A DNA stretch of 64,000 nt from Alistipes sp. (lineage in GTDB: Bacteria > Bacteroidota > Bacteroidia > Bacteroidales > Rikenellaceae). Positions 32,503 through 40,215 of this stretch are shown here, in pieces (position 1 is the stretch's first letter; every line of letters starts with the position of its first letter). Made by a program: the position numbers and the translations under genes. Under the pieces are notes generated by a model. It searched no databases and was not told the DNA's origin. It saw only the letters and a program-made list of their open reading frames with translations. Location of the stretch: contig JAGBTQ010000008.1 of assembly GCA_017631275.1 (NCBI GenBank), positions 1 through 64,000 of the forward strand, read 5' to 3'.

Positions 32503-33477
32503 ATGAACGATTTTAGATATCAGTTAGAGAAGTATCGAGGCAGAGGAAGTAGATACGTTTGTCCTCAGTGTGGACGCAAATATACATTCACACGATACAT
32601 TGATACTCATAATAATAATGAGTATGTTAATGAGAGAGTGGGTAAGTGTAATAGACTTGATAAGTGTGGTTATCACTACACGCCTAAACAATACTTTGAG
32701 GATAACCCTTGGAGGCGAGAAGACAAAAGTCCATTTGTCCATTTACATAGCCAAAATGGACAAATGGACGTGAACAAACCTCAACTTCCGCCTCCGCCCG
32801 GGAGAGAGCCCTATGGCGTAATACCGAGGTGGTTTATGGAGCGAACGGTGAAAAAGGAGTGCACCTACAAGGAGTGGCTCCGTGCAACATTCGGCAACGA
32901 CACCGCCGAGCGCCTTATCAACGAATACTACATCGGTGGCAACGACTATGGCGATGCGGTGTTCTGGCAAGTCGATATCGACCAAAGGGTGCGCACGGGA
33001 AAGATAATGAACTACGACCCCACAACGGGCAAGCGCATACGTGGCTCGGAAGCCTATGTCGACTGGATACACAGCATCATGCAGCGCGAGGGGGCACTGC
33101 CCGAGGGGTGGCGCTTGGAGCAGTGCCTCTATGGCGAGCACCTGCTCAGGAGTCGTCCTCGGGATATTGTCGCCGTGGCGGAGGGTGCCAAGACAGCACA
33201 CGTAGGCTCGGTGCTCCTCCCCGAGATGGTGTGGCTGGCGGTCGATTCGATGCTTGCACTTAGCGAGGAGCGCCTCAGCGTGCTCAAGGGGCGTAGCGTA
33301 ATCTTCTTTGCCGACGAGGGTCGCGCCTACGAGGAGTGGAGCAAGCGCCTCAGCCCCATAGCCCACAACGTAGGCTTTAGCTATCTGCTCTCCGAGTTCA
33401 TGGAGCACCACGCCCCAATGTCGGGCGGAGATATCGGCGACATAGTAACTAAGGAGAGTGACGACGTGCCGTTTTAG
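32503..33477 (+). CDS. DUF6371 primase-like zinc-finger protein
   Basis: A 324-residue protein. The N-terminal zinc ribbon (CPQCGRKYTFTRYI, then GKCNRLDKCGYHYTPKQYF) is of the primase type; the C-terminal half has a Toprim-like region (VAVAEGAKTAHVGSVLL with the Glu, and IIFFADEGRAYEEW with the Asp pair position). I start at ATG 32503 rather than the TTG at 32464, which lies in the palindrome. The first 220 bp are strikingly AT-rich compared with the rest, and the second GTCCA palindrome sits in frame at the junction. Probable partner of the upstream helicase-like ATPase. Confidence 0.8.
   Translation: MNDFRYQLEKYRGRGSRYVCPQCGRKYTFTRYIDTHNNNEYVNERVGKCNRLDKCGYHYTPKQYFEDNPWRREDKSPFVHLHSQNGQMDVNKPQLPPPPGREPYGVIPRWFMERTVKKECTYKEWLRATFGNDTAERLINEYYIGGNDYGDAVFWQVDIDQRVRTGKIMNYDPTTGKRIRGSEAYVDWIHSIMQREGALPEGWRLEQCLYGEHLLRSRPRDIVAVAEGAKTAHVGSVLLPEMVWLAVDSMLALSEERLSVLKGRSVIFFADEGRAYEEWSKRLSPIAHNVGFSYLLSEFMEHHAPMSGGDIGDIVTKESDDVPF
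32729..32769. repeat. GTCCA palindromic repeat, copy 2 (perfect, in frame)
   Basis: GTCCATTTGTCCATTT (32729-32744) and its exact reverse complement AAATGGACAAATGGAC (32754-32769) around a 9-nt loop. The left 16-mer is identical to that in copy 1. It is translated as PFVHLHSQNGQMD inside the primase-like protein. Confidence 0.85.
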
Positions 33478-33501
33478 AGTAATTAGGAATTACTCATAAA
33501 A

Positions 33502-33586
33502 AACCTCTCACTTTTCACCTCTCACCTTTCACTTTTCACCTCTTACCTCTCACTTTTCACCTCTCCCCTTTCACTTTTCACTTTAA
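33502..33586. repeat. CACTTTT/CACCTCT tandem repeat (C2) upstream of dusB
   Basis: About twelve imperfect units of 7-8 bp (TCACTTT, TCACCTC) fill the gap between the primase-like gene and dusB. A TTTC/TATCTTTG promoter (33569-33599) begins within its end. Confidence 0.75.
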
Positions 33587-33599
33587 AAGAGTATCTTTG
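33569..33599 (+). promoter_or_regulatory. Promoter of dusB
   Basis: TTTC (33569-33572, inside the C2 repeat), 19-nt gap, TATCTTTG (33592-33599), 17 nt before the ATG. Confidence 0.65.
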
Positions 33600-33616
33600 C
33601 CAAAAATTACTGCGCT

Positions 33617-34639
33617 ATGAAGATTGCTGATATTGAACTTGGCGACAAGCCCTTGTTTCTTGCCCCTATGGAGGATGTCACCGACCCCTCGTTTCGCTAT
33701 ATGTGCAAGAGGTTTGGTGCCGACGTGGTATATACCGAGTTTATCTCCTCCGACGGCCTTATTCGCGATGCGTGGAAGTCGCGCGCTAAGCTCAATATCG
33801 CCGACTACGAGCGCCCCGTGGGCATACAGATATATGGCCACCTAATAGAGCCTATGGTCGAGGCGGCACGCATTGCCGAGAGTGCCAACCCCGATATTAT
33901 AGATATCAACTTCGGTTGCCCCGTCAAGAAGATTGCCGCACGTGGCGCTGGCTCGGGCATGATGCGCGACCCCGACCTTATGGTCGAGATGACACGCCAG
34001 ATTGTGCGTGCCGTGAATAAGCCCGTAACCGTCAAGACACGCCTCGGCTGGAGCGACGAGATGAAGAATATCGAGGAGATAGCCCTCCGCCTTCAGGATG
34101 TGGGCATCGCTGCCCTTACTATTCATGGTCGCACACGCTCGCAGATGTATCGTGGCGAGGCCGACTGGACCCTCATCGGCAAGATTAAGAACGACCCCCG
34201 CATAACCATTCCCATCATCGGCAATGGCGATGTCGATTCGGCAGTTAAGTGCAAGGAGATGTTCGACAGATATGGTGTCGATGGCGTGATGATTGGTCGT
34301 GCTACGTATGGTCGCCCATGGATATTCAAGGAGTGTAAGCACTACCTCACAACGGGCGAGCTACTACCTCAACCCTCAGTCGTAGAGCGCGTTCAGATAG
34401 CTCATGAGCACCTTACCAAGTCGCTCGAGATAAAGGGCGATAGGGTAGGTATCTTGGAGATGCGCCGCCACCTAACCAACTACTTCAAGGGTCTGCCCGA
34501 CTTTAAGCAGACAAGGCTTAAGCTCGTAACATCGTTCGACGAGAGTGAGATACGCTCTACGCTCGACTACGTTGCTGAGCGCTGGGGCGACTACGATATG
34601 CGCGATGCTGTGCCCTCGCCACTATCGCACAACATATAA
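33617..34639 (+). CDS. dusB: tRNA-dihydrouridine synthase B
   Basis: A 340-residue FMN enzyme that reduces uridines in the tRNA D-loop. Signatures: LAPMEDVTDPSFRYMCKRFG, the FMN-proximal DINFGCPVKKIAARGAGSG containing the catalytic Cys, and VKTRLGWSD then IHGRTRSQMYRGEADW, which mark the Dus family (DusB type by the KI-A-x-x-x-GSG pattern). Full length. It converges on the NifX-like gene through a shared terminator. Confidence 0.94.
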   Translation: MKIADIELGDKPLFLAPMEDVTDPSFRYMCKRFGADVVYTEFISSDGLIRDAWKSRAKLNIADYERPVGIQIYGHLIEPMVEAARIAESANPDIIDINFGCPVKKIAARGAGSGMMRDPDLMVEMTRQIVRAVNKPVTVKTRLGWSDEMKNIEEIALRLQDVGIAALTIHGRTRSQMYRGEADWTLIGKIKNDPRITIPIIGNGDVDSAVKCKEMFDRYGVDGVMIGRATYGRPWIFKECKHYLTTGELLPQPSVVERVQIAHEHLTKSLEIKGDRVGILEMRRHLTNYFKGLPDFKQTRLKLVTSFDESEIRSTLDYVAERWGDYDMRDAVPSPLSHNI

Positions 34640-34642
34640 AAT

Positions 34643-34667
34643 AAAGGGAGCCTGAAAGCTCCCTTTT
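34643..34667. terminator. Bidirectional terminator between dusB and the NifX-like gene
   Basis: AAAGGGAGC pairs with GCTCCCTTT around CTGAAA, followed by T on the plus strand and AT-rich sequence on the minus strand, so it can end both converging genes. Confidence 0.85.
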
Positions 34668-34668
34668 T

Positions 34669-35022
34669 CTATTTCTCGTGGCACTCGTGGTGGTCACAAC
34701 TTATGCCCGAGTCCATCACAAAGCCGTGGAGGTAGCCCTCGACAACGGCCTCGATGTCGCCCTTGCAACCACGAATAACACGTATGTTGTGGCTTGTGAG
34801 CTTGTTTAGCGCTCCGTTGCCCATGTTGCCCGCAAGCATCAGCTCGATGCCCATAGCCTCCATCTCGGAAGCAATGTTCGACTTGCAACCGCAACCCTCA
34901 GGCGAGTCGAGGCGCGAGCGCGAGATAATCTTGCCCTCCGCAACCTCAAATATTGTATAGTAGGCGCAGTGACCAAAGTGGTCGTCGATGTGCCCGTCAC
35001 GCGTAGGAACTGCAATCTTCAT
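34669..35022 (-). CDS. NifX/NifB-type dinitrogenase iron-molybdenum cofactor family protein
   Basis: A 117-residue RNase H-like fold protein of the NifX/NafY/MTH1175 group. Features: MKIAVPTRDGHIDDHFGHCAYYTIF at the start with the family D-D-H-F-G-H-C motif, and AGNMGNGALNKL. The added C-terminal CDHHECHEK tail and the EGCGCKSN segment are Cys/His-rich and may bind metal or iron-sulfur. Nitrogen fixation is unlikely without nif genes; homologues are small metal-cluster binding proteins of unsettled role. Confidence 0.85.
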   Translation of the reverse strand: MKIAVPTRDGHIDDHFGHCAYYTIFEVAEGKIISRSRLDSPEGCGCKSNIASEMEAMGIELMLAGNMGNGALNKLTSHNIRVIRGCKGDIEAVVEGYLHGFVMDSGISCDHHECHEK

Positions 35023-35026
35023 AAGG

Positions 35027-35073
35027 GGAAAAGTTAAAGGTTAAAGGTGAAAGGGGAGAGGTGAAAGGGGAGG
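35027..35073. repeat. AAAGGTGAAAGG tandem repeat (C3), reverse of C1/C2
   Basis: Imperfect 7-8-bp units TTAAAGG, TGAAAGG and GAGAGG directly upstream of the NifX-like gene on its coding strand. This is the same repeat as C1 and C2 in opposite orientation. Confidence 0.7.
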
Positions 35074-35080
35074 AGCACGG

Positions 35081-35248
35081 GATTAATAGGGAAGATAGGG
35101 AGAATAGGGAGAATAGGGAGAATAGGGAGAATAGGACTATGATACCCTCGCCTCATCAACCCTATCAATCCTATCAAGCTTTAGCGCCCCTATCGACCCC
35201 ACAAAACCCCATCGAGCGTTAGCGCTCCCATCGCTCCCAATATTCTCT
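35081..35248. repeat. G-run/C-run hairpin repeat (B5), inverted partner of B4
   Basis: Plus-strand arm of repeated GAATAGGGA units (35090-35135), then a C arm of CTATCAA and TATCGACCCC units. It is the reverse complement of B4 with two exact shared blocks of 47 and 30 nt. On the minus strand it directly follows repeat A6, giving the same A-then-B order as elsewhere. Confidence 0.8.
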
Positions 35249-35261
35249 TGCCCCCACCCAC

Positions 35262-35330
35262 AAAACAAGACCCCCAGGGAGAGTACTATGTTGTACGCCC
35301 GAGGGGTCTTACGTTATGAGATAGGCTTAA
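35262..35330 (-). repeat. Structured 3-prime repeat, copy A6 (after mdh, minus strand)
   Basis: Read on the minus strand, the core is AAGACCCCTCGGG, then a loop with GTAC and AGTACT, then CCCTGGGGGTCTT followed by GTTTTGTG. It lies 16 bp after the mdh stop in mdh orientation. The outer arms are less clear than in A1-A4. Confidence 0.7.
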
Positions 35331-35345
35331 GATGCCTACTATTAA

Positions 35346-36338
35346 TTAGAGATTTGGGTTAATTTTTGACCACTCCTCGATAGCTGGAACGATACCCAAA
35401 GTTACCAACTCGTCACGCATCTTGCAGAGGTGAGCGTATGAAGCGTCGAGCTTAGCAATCTCCTCGTCAGTACCCACAGGCATCTTGTATGAGCAGCCGT
35501 TCTGGTCGAGAACAGTGTCCATAGCCATCATGATGTGGTTGTAGCGCTCGTTAGATACGTAAGTACCTGCAGGGAAACGGAATGCCTCACCACCCATTAC
35601 CGAGCGAATCATCTCTACAGAGAGGTATGATGGGCTCTGGAATGATGAGCGACCACGAAGCTTGATGATAGCAGCACCACCCTGGGTTACAGCAGTCTTC
35701 ATTGCCTCCCACTCCTCAGCTGGGAACTCCTCAGTGCCGATGATGTCGGTAAGCTTGCGACCAGCAATCTTCACTGCGCTGCCGAATACTGCCATCTGCT
35801 CGCCATGACCGCCATAAGTTGCGCAACCCTCAATCTCCGACTGCATAACGCCGAACTTCTTAGCAAGAGCGCTCTTAAGACGTGTAGTGTCAAGACCTGC
35901 AAGTGTAGTCACCTGACCTGGCTTAAGACCAGAGTAGAGCAATGTAACAAGACCAGTAAGGTCGGCAGGGTTGAAGATGATAACAACATGCTTTACGTCT
36001 GGGCAGTAAGTCTTAATGTTCTTACCAAGCTGCTCAGCGATCTCGCAGTTGCCCTTAAGCAAGTCCTCACGTGTCATGCCCTCCTTACGTGGAGCACCAC
36101 CAGAAGAGATGATATACTTAGCATCCTTGAATGCCTCAGCCACGTCAGTAGTAGCAGTGATGTTTACATTGTCGAAGCCGCTCTGGCGCATCTCCTCGGC
36201 AACACCCTCTGGAGAGAATACGTCGTAGAGGCAGATGTTAGATGTGAGGTTCATCATAAGAGCTGACTGAACCATGTTAGAGCCGATCATGCCGGCAGCA
36301 CCAACGATAACGAGCTTGTCGTCTGTAAGAAAAGCCAT
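35346..36338 (-). CDS. mdh: Malate dehydrogenase
   Basis: A 330-residue NAD-dependent lactate/malate dehydrogenase family enzyme. The Rossmann motif VGAAGMIGSNM lies near residue 12; the family active-site region is recognisable in YGGHGEQMAVFGS (catalytic His) and in GGAPRKEGMTREDLL with the substrate-binding Arg. Bacteroidales carry this long form annotated as malate dehydrogenase. Highly biased codons suit a central fermentation enzyme. Its transcript probably ends in repeat A6. The minus-strand box TAATTTTG (36412-36405) is a possible -7 element. Confidence 0.9.
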   Translation of the reverse strand: MAFLTDDKLVIVGAAGMIGSNMVQSALMMNLTSNICLYDVFSPEGVAEEMRQSGFDNVNITATTDVAEAFKDAKYIISSGGAPRKEGMTREDLLKGNCEIAEQLGKNIKTYCPDVKHVVIIFNPADLTGLVTLLYSGLKPGQVTTLAGLDTTRLKSALAKKFGVMQSEIEGCATYGGHGEQMAVFGSAVKIAGRKLTDIIGTEEFPAEEWEAMKTAVTQGGAAIIKLRGRSSFQSPSYLSVEMIRSVMGGEAFRFPAGTYVSNERYNHIMMAMDTVLDQNGCSYKMPVGTDEEIAKLDASYAHLCKMRDELVTLGIVPAIEEWSKINPNL

Positions 36339-36501
36339 AGTTTTACTTAAGTTTTAAAAGTTTATATTTTACGTGTATTTGCTTTCGATAACCAAATATC
36401 CATGCAAAATTAGAAAACATTTCTACGAAAAGCAAACAAATATGGAAAAATTACAAAAACTTTTGCTAACTTTGTGCTCACAACTGATAAAACATAGAGT
36501 T

Positions 36502-36867
36502 ATGAAACTTTCAAGAATTATGCTTGCCCTTGTGGCTGTGGCTATGGTGGCATGCACCGAGCCAGCAACACGTAGCGTAGATAGCATCACCTCGTTTATC
36601 GCCGAGGTCGAGGCTCAGGGTATGTCGTATGGCGATGCGGAGTGGGCAGCTGCCGACCAAGAGTTTGAGCGCTTGTGTGCCCAGGCCGAGGCTAACTACG
36701 AGGGTATGACCCCCGAGCAGCAGCGTGCAGTAACCAAGGCTATGGGCGAGTATAACGGCATCAAGCTTCGCCTAGGTCTTAAGACCATTCAGCAGGAGGC
36801 AACAAAGCTCCTAGACCAGGCACCATCGCTTGTCGAGGGCTTCTTCGATGGCCTTACCGAGGAGTAA
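36502..36867 (+). CDS. Small lipoprotein of unknown function
   Basis: A 121-residue lipoprotein with lipobox MVAC (Cys at about residue 17), mostly helical and acidic after the signal (DSITSFIAEVEAQGMSYGDA, then YEGMTPEQQRAVTKAMGEYN). I start at ATG 36502 because the signal peptide begins there; a longer in-frame extension to 36373 has no support and crosses the probable -7 box TAACTTTG (36467-36474). Its stop overlaps the next start as TAATG. Confidence 0.75.
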   Translation: MKLSRIMLALVAVAMVACTEPATRSVDSITSFIAEVEAQGMSYGDAEWAAADQEFERLCAQAEANYEGMTPEQQRAVTKAMGEYNGIKLRLGLKTIQQEATKLLDQAPSLVEGFFDGLTEE

Positions 36868-37154
36868 TGCGCGCAAGGCTAAGAGGATATATCGACTCTG
36901 TTAAGCAACACCTCGCCCAGCTATCATTTCGCCAAGGCGTAGTGGTGCTCATCATGTGTGTAATCTTCTACGTAGCCTCGTTTGCTCAGATGGCACTACC
37001 CATCTCCGTAAAGGCTAAGAGCGTGCTGTGGATAGTGCTCTTTGGCTGTGCCAAGACCGCGCAATATACGGGCTTGGCGATAGTTGGCGTGGAGGGCTGG
37101 CGACGCATAAAGGCTTACATGCGACTAAATAAAAGAAAGGCTACCGAGAAGTAA
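36867..37154 (+). CDS. Small two-helix membrane protein
   Basis: A 95-residue protein with an amphipathic basic N-terminus and two predicted membrane helices (about residues 24-45 and 52-75, VVVLIMCVIFYVASFAQMAL and VLWIVLFGCAKTAQYTGLAI), ending in a basic tail. No family recognised. It is translationally coupled (TAATG) to the lipoprotein before it, so the two may act together in the inner membrane and periplasm. Confidence 0.7.
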   Translation: MRARLRGYIDSVKQHLAQLSFRQGVVVLIMCVIFYVASFAQMALPISVKAKSVLWIVLFGCAKTAQYTGLAIVGVEGWRRIKAYMRLNKRKATEK

Positions 37155-37170
37155 TCGGTAGCTTTTTTTG
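37139..37170 (+). terminator. Intrinsic terminator of the lipoprotein/membrane-protein pair
   Basis: GCTACCGA pairs with TCGGTAGC, overlapping the end of the coding region, followed by seven T. Confidence 0.88.
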
Positions 37171-37202
37171 TTCGTGGTGTAGTGAGGTTTAGAAAAAAGT
37201 GC

Positions 37203-37210
37203 TATCTTTG
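37203..37210 (+). promoter_or_regulatory. Probable -7 element of the thiamine uptake operon
   Basis: TATCTTTG immediately before the TPP riboswitch; no clear -33 box. Confidence 0.5.
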
Positions 37211-37218
37211 TCGCCAAC

Positions 37219-37342
37219 TAAGGGGTGCTTACTTCCTCGCATGGTGGCTGAAGCGTACGGTCGGCTAATCGTTGTGTGGGTGTAGGCTGAGATTAGACCC
37301 ATCGTACTGGATACGGGTAATGCCGACACCAGGATAGGAGAT
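37219..37342 (+). promoter_or_regulatory. TPP (thi-box) riboswitch
   Basis: The leader contains the conserved thi-box elements in order: AGGGGTGCTT at 37221, GGCTGAGATTAGACCC at 37285-37300 (CTGAGA is the core), CTGGATACGGGTAATGCC at 37307-37324, and ACACCAGGATAGGAGA at the end. An extended P3 arm lies between the first two. This RNA binds thiamine pyrophosphate and shuts off downstream genes. The downstream genes are a TonB receptor and a PnuC-type transporter, which fits thiamine uptake. Confidence 0.93.
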
Positions 37343-37381
37343 ATCTTTAAAAGCCCCTTTTCAACTTAATTTAAATAGAGT

Positions 37382-39622
37382 ATGAAAAGGATTTTTTGTT
37401 TTATGTGCGCACTGCTCAGCCTCTGCGCGCTACGTGCCGAGGAGCACACACCCGAGAGGGTTGACACAACACGCATCTACGAGGTAGAACTCATCGAGGT
37501 GGTCACCACCGCTGCAAAAAAGAGCACGCCCGTGGCTCAGTCGTCGCTTGCCGAGGAGGATATCCTAAGCCACAGCTACGGCACCGACCTTCCCACAGCC
37601 CTCGCCCTAACACCGTCACTCATAGCCACCAACGAGACGGGTATCGGCATTGGTGCTACCTCTATCCGTCTACGTGGCACCGACGCTACACGCATCAATG
37701 TGACGATAAATGGCGTGGCTATGAACAACCCCGACTCCCACTCGATGTACTGGTACGACACCCCCGACCTTATCTCGTCGGTAGGCTCAGTACAGGTGCA
37801 GCGCGGTGCTGGAGTGTCGACCAATGGCTCAGGTGCCTTTGGTGGCTCGGTGTCGATGACCACCGATGCTCTCAGCACCGAGTTTTGTGGCTCGGCATCG
37901 CTCAGCTACGGCTCGTACAACACCAACAAGCAGGCCCTACACCTCTCCTCAGGACTCATTCGCGACAGATGGGTTGTCGATGCTCGCCTCACGCACATCG
38001 GCTCCGACGGCTACATTGAGCGTGGCGCTACCGACCTTAAGAGCTACATGCTGCAGGCTGGCTACTATGGCTCTAACACTAAGGTTAAGCTCCTCTCGTT
38101 CGGCGGCTCGGCAAAGACCTACCTAACTTATAATGGTGTGTCGAAAGCCGACATGGAGCGCTATGGTCGTAGGTATCACGACTCGGGTCAGTATGTCACC
38201 TCCGACGGACCCTTTGTCCTCGACGATGGCACACACGTAGCCTACTACGACGACCAGACCGACAACTACTTGCAGTTTAATAACCAGCTTGTGCTCAACC
38301 ACCGCTTCAGTCGCGAGTGGCAGCTCAACGCTACGCTTTTCTACACCTATGGCTACGGCTACTACAACCAGTACAAAGACGATGCGTGGCTGGAGAGCTA
38401 TCTTAACCTCGACACAACAACCCCACAAGCCGACCTCATTCGCCATAAGCTTATGCTCAATCACATGGGTGGCGCAAATGTCGCAGCATCATACACAACC
38501 ACTAATCTCGACCTTGTGTTCGGTGGCTCGTATAGCTACTATCGCTCCCCACACTGGGGCACACTGTCGTGGGTAGATGGTGTCGAGGATGTCGCTGGCA
38601 GATGGTACGACAACGATGTCGTTAAGCACGATGGCAACCTCTTTGCACGTGCCCTCTGGACGGTGCTTAGCGGCGAGCGCAACAACAAGCTTAACCTCTT
38701 TGGCGATGTGCAGTACCGCTATGTGGGCTACAAGGCGTGGGGCACTAACGACAACGCCATATGGGGCGACGAGGGTGTCTATATGCAGCCTATCGACGTG
38801 GATAAGGAGTACAACTTCTTCAACCCTCGCATGGGTTTTAGCTATGTAGATGGCTTTCACAACGCCTTTCTCTCGGCTGCCATTGCCCACCGCGAGCCTA
38901 CACGCTCCGACTTTACCGACCGCCACATGTTTGCCGCCGACGACAGCTATCCCGAGCCTGAGCGCCTCGTCGATTTCGAGCTCGGTTATACCTACTCTAC
39001 ACCTAAACTATCGCTTGGTGTAAACCTCTACTACATGCTCTACCACAATCAGTTGGTGGCTACGGGTATGGTCAATGATGGCGACGATGCACTAAACACA
39101 AATGTCGATAAGAGCTTCCGTCGTGGTGTCGAGCTTATGGCATCGTGGAGTGTGGCTAAGTGGCTCACCCTCTCGGCAAATGCAACGCTCTCGGAGAATA
39201 AGATTAAGGACTATGTCGATGCGCTCAAGGATAGCCCTACGTATGGTCAGAACCTCGGCACAATGACCATCTCCTACTCGCCCTCGGTCGTAGGCTCGCT
39301 CATGGCTAACTTCCACGTAGGTGGCTTCAGCGCCTTGTGGCACACGCAGTATGTGGGTAAGCAATACTTCACCAACAACGAGATAGAGGCTCTGTCGCTC
39401 GATGCCTACTGCGTCACCAACCTTAACCTCGGCTACGACTACAAATTAGACTCAGGTCGCTCGGTGCGCTTTGGCGTGGCTATCAACAACCTCTTCTCAA
39501 CGCTCTACTCGTCGAATGGCTACGGATATTCGTATATGTGGGACGGCGTGCGCTACGACGAGGCTTTCTACTTCCCTCAGGCACCTATCAACGTGCTTGC
39601 TAACGTCACTGTAAACTTCTAA
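37382..39622 (+). CDS. TonB-dependent outer-membrane receptor, probable thiamine receptor
   Basis: A 746-residue outer-membrane transporter: signal peptide (MKRIFCFMCALLSLCALRA), TonB-box region (EVELIEVVTTAAKK), plug domain (about 60-175; SIRLRGTDATRINVTINGVA, QRGAGVSTNGSGAFGGSV) and a 22-strand barrel ending in NVTVNF with terminal Phe. It lacks the long N-terminal extension of SusC proteins. The TPP riboswitch upstream and PnuT downstream mark it as an outer-membrane receptor for thiamine or its phosphates, matching the known Bacteroidetes OMR-thi group. Ligand is inferred from context. Confidence 0.88.
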   Translation: MKRIFCFMCALLSLCALRAEEHTPERVDTTRIYEVELIEVVTTAAKKSTPVAQSSLAEEDILSHSYGTDLPTALALTPSLIATNETGIGIGATSIRLRGTDATRINVTINGVAMNNPDSHSMYWYDTPDLISSVGSVQVQRGAGVSTNGSGAFGGSVSMTTDALSTEFCGSASLSYGSYNTNKQALHLSSGLIRDRWVVDARLTHIGSDGYIERGATDLKSYMLQAGYYGSNTKVKLLSFGGSAKTYLTYNGVSKADMERYGRRYHDSGQYVTSDGPFVLDDGTHVAYYDDQTDNYLQFNNQLVLNHRFSREWQLNATLFYTYGYGYYNQYKDDAWLESYLNLDTTTPQADLIRHKLMLNHMGGANVAASYTTTNLDLVFGGSYSYYRSPHWGTLSWVDGVEDVAGRWYDNDVVKHDGNLFARALWTVLSGERNNKLNLFGDVQYRYVGYKAWGTNDNAIWGDEGVYMQPIDVDKEYNFFNPRMGFSYVDGFHNAFLSAAIAHREPTRSDFTDRHMFAADDSYPEPERLVDFELGYTYSTPKLSLGVNLYYMLYHNQLVATGMVNDGDDALNTNVDKSFRRGVELMASWSVAKWLTLSANATLSENKIKDYVDALKDSPTYGQNLGTMTISYSPSVVGSLMANFHVGGFSALWHTQYVGKQYFTNNEIEALSLDAYCVTNLNLGYDYKLDSGRSVRFGVAINNLFSTLYSSNGYGYSYMWDGVRYDEAFYFPQAPINVLANVTVNF

Positions 39623-39625
39623 ACT

Positions 39626-40207
39626 ATGGATCTATCGGTAATTCTCCAGGCTGTCGGCATCGCTCTCGGTTTGCTATACCTCTGGCTCGAGTACAAGGCT
39701 AATATATGGGTATGGGTTGTGGGTGCTATCATGCCCCTTGTCCATGGTACGTTGTACCTCACCAAGGGTATCTATGCCGATGCCGCCATGCAGCTCTACT
39801 ATGTCTTGGCAGGTATCTATGGTCTTGCCGTGTGGTTGCGTAAGCCCTCAGCCAAGAGCGAGGATAAGCACGAGGGCAAGATACGTCACACGCCCGTAGG
39901 GTGGATAGTGCCCCTTGTGTCTGTCTATGCGGTGCTGCATGTGGTGTTGTACTTCTTGCTTAGCGAGTTCACCGATAGCACCGTGCCCTTCTTCGACTCG
40001 ATGTCCACGGCTATGTCCGTCGTGGCTATGTGGATGCTCTCGCGCAAGCTCGTCGAGCAGTGGCTAGTGTGGCTTGTTGTCGATATGATTAGTGTTGGGT
40101 TGTACTTCTATAAGGGTATCCCCGGCACAGCCCTGCTCTACACGCTCTACTGCGTACTTGCCGTTGCAGGATATCTGCGCTGGAGAAAGCAAGCGAAGAT
40201 GATATAA
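39626..40207 (+). CDS. pnuT: PnuC-family transporter, probable thiamine transporter PnuT
   Basis: A 193-residue inner-membrane protein with about seven helices. Family motifs are WLEYKANIWVWVVGAIMPL near residue 20, and a late WLVWLVVDMISVGLYFYKG. PnuC relatives import nicotinamide riboside, but members under TPP riboswitch control in Bacteroidetes carry thiamine (PnuT). It lies 3 bp after the TonB receptor gene. The thiamine pyrophosphokinase gene often found third in this operon is absent here. Confidence 0.88.
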   Translation: MDLSVILQAVGIALGLLYLWLEYKANIWVWVVGAIMPLVHGTLYLTKGIYADAAMQLYYVLAGIYGLAVWLRKPSAKSEDKHEGKIRHTPVGWIVPLVSVYAVLHVVLYFLLSEFTDSTVPFFDSMSTAMSVVAMWMLSRKLVEQWLVWLVVDMISVGLYFYKGIPGTALLYTLYCVLAVAGYLRWRKQAKMI

Positions 40208-40215
40208 ATAAAAGA

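Noticed and set aside
32743-33411. 222-residue minus-strand frame over the primase-like gene
   Set aside because: Composition reflects the opposite-strand gene; no domains, and it ends in the palindrome.
31411-33477. Complete integrative element or prophage
   Set aside because: No integrase, relaxase, capsid or attachment repeats were found; only the helicase/primase pair is present, so at most a relic is supported.
34669-35022. Nitrogen fixation function for the NifX-like protein
   Set aside because: No other nif genes are in the window, and small members of this family are widespread in non-fixing anaerobes.
36373-36501. N-terminal extension of the small lipoprotein at 36502
   Set aside because: The extension precedes a proper signal peptide and lipobox and spans a probable -7 promoter box.
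37219-37342. Cobalamin riboswitch upstream of the TonB receptor
   Set aside because: The leader has CTGAGA and the GGATA...GTAATGCC core of the thi-box and lacks the B12-box; PnuT downstream agrees with thiamine.
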